64,000 nucleotides of DNA. Source: Streptomyces lincolnensis. Lineage in GTDB: Bacteria; Actinomycetota; Actinomycetes; Streptomycetales; Streptomycetaceae. The notes beneath the pieces are model-generated. The model ran no database searches. It saw only the letters and a list, made by a program, of their open reading frames with translations, and was not told where the DNA came from. Numbering within the stretch: the stretch's first letter is position 1; every line of letters begins with the position of its first letter. Positions 59,437-64,000 of the stretch are shown here, in pieces. The DNA lies in NCBI RefSeq assembly GCF_021173675.1, contig NZ_JAIHON010000014.1, positions 1 to 64,000 on the forward strand, read 5' to 3'. The translations under genes and the position numbers were made by a program.

Positions 59437-60936
59437 CGTCTCCTCCAGCACCGTCCGCCCGAGCAGGGCGTACCGGGACGGGTCGCGCCGCTTGAGGTAC
59501 TGGGCGTAGCCGATGCCCGTCCCCGCGACCAGGGCGACCAGCCACGGGGTCGCCTTCAGGAGCAGGGAGCCGGACTCCGGGCCGGCCGCCACCCCCATGT
59601 TGGAGACCAGGAGCACCACCACCGCGAGCATGGCGAGGCCGCCGACGAGCGGGGCGGTGAAGGTCCGGAACCAGTGGCGGCTCTCGGGGTGGTGGGAGCG
59701 GAAGTAGGCCAGCACGGCGAAGGAGCAGACGGCCTGCACGACCAGGATGGCCATGGTGCCGAGGATGGCGAGCAGGACGTAGGTGCCGGTGTAGGGGTCC
59801 TTGCCGGCGATCCAGAACGCGGCCAGCAGGACGGCCGTCACCACTGTCTGGACCAGGCCCGCGATGTGCGGGGAGCCGTGCCGCTCGTGGGTGCGGCCGA
59901 CGGTCTTCTTCAGGGACGGCAGGACACCCTCGCGGCCCAGCGCGTACATGTAGCGGGCGGCGCAGTTGTGGAAGGCCATGCCGCAGGCCAGCGAGCCGGT
60001 GATCATCAGCCACTGCATGACGACGACCGCCCAGTGGCCGACGTACTGCTCGGTGGGGTTGAAGAACATCGCGAGCGGGTTGGCGGAGGAGGCGGCCGCG
60101 ACGGCTTCCTTCTCGCCGTTGCCGGTGATGGCCATCCAGGAGACGAAGACGTAGAAGACACCGACGCCCAGGACGGAGACCATCGTCGCCTTGGGGATGA
60201 TCTTCTTGGGGTCGCGGGACTCCTCGCCGTACATCGCGGTCGACTCGAAGCCGACCCACGACCAGAAGGCGAAGAACAGGCCGAGCCCCGCCGAGGTGCC
60301 CTGGAAGGCGTTGACCGGGTTGATCGGGCCGAAGGTGAAGCCGTCGGGGCCGCCGCCGTGCAGGGCGACCGAGATCGCCATCGCCGCGAGGATCGTCACC
60401 TCGGTGGCGAGCAGGACGACGAGGAGCTTCTCGGCGACCGAGACACCGAACCAGGTGCCCATCGCGTTGACGGCGAGCATCAGGATCGCGAAGGCCCACC
60501 ACGGGATGTGCGTCCCGGTCTGGTCCTTGAGGGTGGTCGTCGCGAAGGTGGAGAAGATGCCGATCAGGGCCGGCTCGAAGACGACGTACGCGAAGGTCGC
60601 GAGCATCCCCGAGGCGAGCCCCACGGTCCGGCCCAGACCGTAGGAGATGAAGCCGTAGAAGGCGCCGGTGGAGGTGATGTGCTTTGCCATCGAGGTGAAG
60701 CCCACGGAAAAGATTGCCAGGACGACCATTGCGACGAGGTAGCTCGCCGGGGCGCCGATGCCGTTGCCCGACGACACCATGAAGGGCACGTTGCCGGTCA
60801 TCGCGGTGATCGGGGCGGCGGTCGCGACGGCCATGAAGACCACCCCGAGCAGGCCCACGGCGTTGGGCTTGAGCCGGTGGACGGTCTCGTCCGCATCTGT
60901 TCCCGCCGCCGGGGCGACTCCCTCGTCCACTGCCAT
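59425..60936 (-). CDS. APC-superfamily permease, probable ethanolamine/amine uptake
   Basis: A 503-residue transporter with about 12 membrane segments. LKPNAVGLLGVVFMAVATAA and PITAMTGNVPFMVSSGNGIG form the conserved first helices of amino-acid permeases. FAFWSWVGFESTAMYGEESR is the substrate-region helix. It is divergent from eutB, which suggests ethanolamine as substrate. The ATG at 60936 has AGGAGAGGAG upstream. Confidence 0.88.
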   Translation of the reverse strand: MAVDEGVAPAAGTDADETVHRLKPNAVGLLGVVFMAVATAAPITAMTGNVPFMVSSGNGIGAPASYLVAMVVLAIFSVGFTSMAKHITSTGAFYGFISYGLGRTVGLASGMLATFAYVVFEPALIGIFSTFATTTLKDQTGTHIPWWAFAILMLAVNAMGTWFGVSVAEKLLVVLLATEVTILAAMAISVALHGGGPDGFTFGPINPVNAFQGTSAGLGLFFAFWSWVGFESTAMYGEESRDPKKIIPKATMVSVLGVGVFYVFVSWMAITGNGEKEAVAAASSANPLAMFFNPTEQYVGHWAVVVMQWLMITGSLACGMAFHNCAARYMYALGREGVLPSLKKTVGRTHERHGSPHIAGLVQTVVTAVLLAAFWIAGKDPYTGTYVLLAILGTMAILVVQAVCSFAVLAYFRSHHPESRHWFRTFTAPLVGGLAMLAVVVLLVSNMGVAAGPESGSLLLKATPWLVALVAGTGIGYAQYLKRRDPSRYALLGRTVLEETKER

Positions 60937-61047
60937 CGGGCCGGCTCCTCTCCTGGTGGTCCGTTGCCGCACGCGGTGCTGCACGGCACCGGAACTCTGT
61001 CGGCCGAATGAGTCGGGCAAGAGTCTCGGTACGTTAAATATTTGTCA

Positions 61048-61069
61048 ACCAGACCTTTAGAAATCTGGT
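61048..61069. promoter_or_regulatory. Inverted repeat between permease and eutB
   Basis: ACCAGA and TCTGGT arms with a 10-bp spacer, in the AT-rich divergent promoter region 60937-61098, 29 bp before the eutB ATG. A possible regulator site for both transcripts. Confidence 0.4.
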
Positions 61070-61098
61070 CGCAACACCCGGCTCGTACGGTCGCCGTC

Positions 61099-62490
61099 AT
61101 GAGTTACACGTCCGTCCTCGGCGGCCACCGCCACCGCTTCGAGAACCTCGCCCGCCTGCTCGCCGCCGCGAGCCCCGAGCGCTCCGGCGACCGGCTGGCC
61201 GGACTCGCGGCCCGCAGCGCCCAGGAACGGGTGGCGGCGCGCTGGGCGCTGGCGGAAGTCCCGCTCACGGCCTTCCTCACCGAGCCGCTGATCCCGTACG
61301 AGAGCGACGACGTCACCCGGCTCATCCTCGACGGCCACGACACCGAGGCCTTCGCGCCGGTGGCCGGGCTGACCGTCGGCGAGTTCCGGGAGTGGCTGCT
61401 GTCCGAGCGGGCCGACGCCGCGACGCTGGCCGCGCTGGCGCCCGGGCTCACGCCCGAGATGGTGGCGGCGGTCTCCAAGCTGATGGGCAACGCCGACCTG
61501 GTCGCCGTCGCCCGCAAGGTGCGCGTGGTGACCGCGTTCCGCTCCACCATCGGCCTGCCGGGACGGCTCGCGACCCGGCTCCAGCCCAACCACCCGACCG
61601 ACGACCCGGCGGGCGTGGCCGCGGCCCTCCTCGACGGGCTGCTGCTCGGCTCCGGCGACGCGGTGATCGGCATCAACCCGGCCACCGACAGCCCCCGGGC
61701 GGTACGGGACCTGCTGGAGCTGCTCGACGGCGTGATCCGGCGCTACGCGATCCCCACCCAGTCCTGCGTGCTGTGCCACGTCACGACCAGCGTGGACCTG
61801 ATGGAGCGCGGCGCCCCCGTCGACCTCGTCTTCCAGTCCGTCGCCGGGACACAGGCGGCCAACGCCTCCTTCGGCGTCACGCTCGGCCTGCTCGACGAGG
61901 CGTACGAGGCGGCCCTTTCGCTGGACCGCGGCACAGTCGGCCGCAACGTCATGTACTTCGAGACCGGCCAGGGCAGCGCCCTCTCCGCCGACGCCCACCA
62001 CGGCGTGGACCAGCAGACGGTGGAGGCACGGGCGTACGCGGTCGCCCGCCGCTACGACCCGCTGCTGGTGAACACGGTCGTCGGCTTCATCGGCCCGGAG
62101 TACCTCTACGACGGCCGGCAGATCCTCCGCGCCGCCCTGGAGGACCACTTCTGCGGCAAGCTGCTCGGCCTGCCCATGGGCCTGGACATCTGCTACACCA
62201 ACCACGCGGACGCCGATGACGACGACGTGGCGACCATGCTCACCATGCTCGGCGTCGCCGGCGCCTCCTTCGTCATCTGCACGCCCGGCGGCGACGACAT
62301 CATGCTCAACTACCAGTCGGCCTCGTACCACGACGCGTTGTACCTGCGGGAGGTCCTCGGGCTGCGCCCGGCACCGGAGTTCGAGGCGTGGCTCGCCTCG
62401 ATCGGGCTGCTGGACGAGGGCGGCCAGATCCGCGAGATCTCCTCAGAGGCCCACCCGCTCACGGCGATCGGAAGGGATCTGGCCGCATGA
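61099..62490 (+). CDS. eutB: Ethanolamine ammonia-lyase large subunit
   Basis: A 463-residue TIM-barrel subunit of the adenosylcobalamin enzyme that splits ethanolamine to acetaldehyde and ammonia. Conserved stretches include LMGNADLVAVARKVRVVTAF, RLQPNHPTDDP, DAVIGINPATDSP, FQSVAGTQAANASFGV, MYFETGQGSALSADAHHGVD and MGLDICYTNHADADDDD. It overlaps eutC (ATGA). No microcompartment shell genes are present. Confidence 0.96.
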   Translation: MSYTSVLGGHRHRFENLARLLAAASPERSGDRLAGLAARSAQERVAARWALAEVPLTAFLTEPLIPYESDDVTRLILDGHDTEAFAPVAGLTVGEFREWLLSERADAATLAALAPGLTPEMVAAVSKLMGNADLVAVARKVRVVTAFRSTIGLPGRLATRLQPNHPTDDPAGVAAALLDGLLLGSGDAVIGINPATDSPRAVRDLLELLDGVIRRYAIPTQSCVLCHVTTSVDLMERGAPVDLVFQSVAGTQAANASFGVTLGLLDEAYEAALSLDRGTVGRNVMYFETGQGSALSADAHHGVDQQTVEARAYAVARRYDPLLVNTVVGFIGPEYLYDGRQILRAALEDHFCGKLLGLPMGLDICYTNHADADDDDVATMLTMLGVAGASFVICTPGGDDIMLNYQSASYHDALYLREVLGLRPAPEFEAWLASIGLLDEGGQIREISSEAHPLTAIGRDLAA

Positions 62491-63239
62491 CCCACCTCCC
62501 CGTTCACGGCGGCGACCCGGCCCTCTGGCCGGCCCTGCGCCGGCACACCCAGGCCAGGATCGGCCTCGGCCGGGCGGGCGCCGCGCTGCCCACCCGGCAC
62601 CGGCTGGAACTCCAGGCCGCGCACGCGGCGGCCCGGGACGCCGTGCACGCGCCCTTCGCCCCGGACACCGTCGCCGCCGCGCTCACCGGCACGCCGACGG
62701 TGCGGGTGCGCAGCGCCGCCCCCGACCGGCTGACCTACCTCCAGCGCCCCGACCTCGGCCGCCGCCTGCACCCCATCGACCGCTCGCATCTGCCCTTGGG
62801 TGAGTGGGACGTGGTCTTCGTGATCGCCGACGGCCTCTCCAGCCGGGCGGTCCACGAGCACGCGGCGGCGATGGTCCACGCGACCGCCGCCCGCCTGGCC
62901 GACACCTGGCGGATCGCCCCCGTCGTCCTCGCCGAGCAGGCCCGCGTGGCCCTCGGCGACGACATCGCCCACGCCATGGGCGCCACGGCCGTCGTCGTCC
63001 TCGTCGGCGAACGCCCCGGCATGTCCGCCGCCGACTCCCTCGGCGCCTACCTCACCCACGACCCGCACCCCGGCGTCACCACCGACGCCGACCGCAACTG
63101 CCTCTCCAACATCCGCCCCCCACTCGGCCTGACCTACGAAACGGCCGCAACCAAGCTGGCCACACTGCTGGACCGGGCCCGGGAGCTGGGGCGCAGCGGG
63201 GTGGAGCTGAAGGACGACACGGGTGCGCTGCCGGGCTAG
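62487..63239 (+). CDS. eutC: Ethanolamine ammonia-lyase small subunit
   Basis: A 250-residue cobalamin-binding subunit: HTQARIGLGRAGAALPTRHR, VFVIADGLSSRAVHEHA, GDDIAHAMGATAVVVLVGER, and DADRNCLSNIRPPLGLTYET. Slightly shorter than the enterobacterial protein because the N-terminal extension is lacking. Forms the active lyase with EutB. Confidence 0.96.
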   Translation: MTHLPVHGGDPALWPALRRHTQARIGLGRAGAALPTRHRLELQAAHAAARDAVHAPFAPDTVAAALTGTPTVRVRSAAPDRLTYLQRPDLGRRLHPIDRSHLPLGEWDVVFVIADGLSSRAVHEHAAAMVHATAARLADTWRIAPVVLAEQARVALGDDIAHAMGATAVVVLVGERPGMSAADSLGAYLTHDPHPGVTTDADRNCLSNIRPPLGLTYETAATKLATLLDRARELGRSGVELKDDTGALPG

Positions 63240-63331
63240 CCCGGAACCGGGGATCGGCGGCCCGTCCCGACGGCGGCCGACGGTCTCTCCTCACGGCAGC
63301 CCCTCCCTCCTCACGGCTTCCCCCTTCCCGC

Positions 63332-64000
63332 TCACCCCCGCGGCAACGTCAACCCCAGCGCCCCCTCCCACACCGTCCACGTCCGTCGCCGTACCGGGCC
63401 GGAGACCGCCGAGTCCGCCCGGTAGCGGAAGTCCGCGCCCGATACGGTCACCCGGCGTCCCCGGGCCAGCAGTGGGGCGGCCTCCGCGCCGACCGAGAGT
63501 GGCCGTACCTCCACCGCCGCCGAGCCGGAGCCGCCCGGGACCACCGACACCGCCTCCACGGGCTGGTCCAGGTCGACGAGGGTGTCGCCGTCCACCTCGA
63601 CCCGCAGCCGGGAGTGCCCGGGCGTGGGCGGGGCGGGGGCGGCGCGGGAGGGCCGCGGGGGCACGAGGGTGCGTACGAGGGACTGGCAGGTCCGCAGCCA
63701 GGGCCGCGCGCCCTCGCCCCCGGACACCGCCTCCCCGGGGTCCGCCGGAGGCGTGAGCGGCGGGATCCGCAGCGCCCCCAGCACCACCCCGTCGCTGTCG
63801 TCGACGAGCAGGTCGAGCCGCCGCTCGGCGCCCTCCAGGACGGCCCGCGCGGCCGCCACCGCCCCTATGGGCACCCCGAGCGACCGGGCCAGCGACAGCG
63901 AACCGCCCACCGGGACCATCGACAGCGCACATCCGGCCAGTTCCCGCCGGCGGTGCAGCAGCGACACCGCGCGCAGCAGCGCGCGGTCGTCACCGATGAC
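63332..64000 (-). CDS. Diacylglycerol/lipid-kinase-like protein (N-terminus outside window)
   Basis: The visible 222 residues contain LAGCALSMVPVGGSLSLARS near the edge and a beta-rich C-terminal region (RLRVEVDGDTLVDLDQPVEA; a PLSVGAEAAPLL segment), the pattern of the DAGK/YegS-like family C-terminal domain. The nucleotide-binding start lies beyond the right edge. Because the N-terminus is missing, the family assignment is tentative. Confidence 0.6.
   Translation of the reverse strand, partial: VIGDDRALLRAVSLLHRRRELAGCALSMVPVGGSLSLARSLGVPIGAVAAARAVLEGAERRLDLLVDDSDGVVLGALRIPPLTPPADPGEAVSGGEGARPWLRTCQSLVRTLVPPRPSRAAPAPPTPGHSRLRVEVDGDTLVDLDQPVEAVSVVPGGSGSAAVEVRPLSVGAEAAPLLARGRRVTVSGADFRYRADSAVSGPVRRRTWTVWEGALGLTLPRG

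Noticed and set aside
63225..63260. Palindrome CCGGGCTAGCCCGG at the eutC stop as a terminator
   Set aside because: It has no loop and no T-run, so an intrinsic terminator is not supported; the symmetry may be chance in GC-rich DNA.

Overview
The window is high-GC actinomycete DNA, almost certainly from Streptomyces or a close relative. It has frequent GTG starts, 4-base stop/start overlaps, TAT-type hydrolases, a Streptomyces-type van locus with vanK, a DUF3151 gene and a tryptophan-to-kynurenine operon. No rRNA, tRNA, CRISPR array or complete insertion sequence was seen.

Region 1 (1-13941) looks like part of a specialised-metabolite cluster for a cyclitol or carbasugar, cut by the left edge. 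A leftward, tightly overlapping operon encodes a glucose-dehydrogenase-like MDR, a sugar-phosphate cyclase of the dehydroquinate-synthase superfamily (closest by motif to 2-epi-5-epi-valiolone synthases), a ROK kinase fused in frame to a second MDR, a SIS/phosphoglucose-isomerase-like protein, a cytidylyltransferase and an NDP-sugar epimerase. The divergent rightward operon encodes a GH31 glucosidase, an MFS exporter, a FomD-like DUF402 protein, a HAD phosphatase and an Fe(II)/2-oxoglutarate dioxygenase. Two palindromes in a perfect inverted repeat sit between the operons. The expected logic is cyclise, oxidise or reduce, phosphorylate, nucleotidyl-activate, glycosylate or tailor, export, unmask. 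The product cannot be named from sequence.

Region 2 (13942-23238) is worn accessory DNA. Intact oxidoreductase, esterase, secreted propeller, GntR and FAD-oxidase genes alternate with fragments: acyltransferase, aldo-keto reductase, TetR, FAD monooxygenase, alpha/beta hydrolase and MocR/aminotransferase.

Region 3 (23239-31474) is a glycopeptide-resistance island: vanX-vanA-vanH leftward, murF rightward, an SDR/ArsR pair, vanK leftward and vanS rightward. The promoter region of about 104 bp occurs twice. vanR is reduced to a 12-codon remnant directly before vanS.

Region 4 (31381-38310) holds hydrolases, a TIGR03086 protein, a Doc-like toxin-antitoxin pair with an operator, an SDR fragment, an aldehyde dehydrogenase, and a TAT alpha/beta hydrolase cut off by an 83-G run that is almost certainly an assembly defect.

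Region 5 (38314-64000) looks more conserved: DUF3151; tryptophan 2,3-dioxygenase, kynureninase and a probable kynurenine formamidase; an esterase/acyltransferase/histidine kinase/response regulator operon followed by a paralogous kinase/regulator pair, each preceded by the same 18-base motif; a P450; an ABC exporter divergent from a MarR/GbsR-type regulator; a TPR-CHAT protease with two small partner genes (possible conflict system); an amino-acid/ethanolamine-type permease divergent from eutBC; and a partial lipid-kinase-like gene at the right edge.
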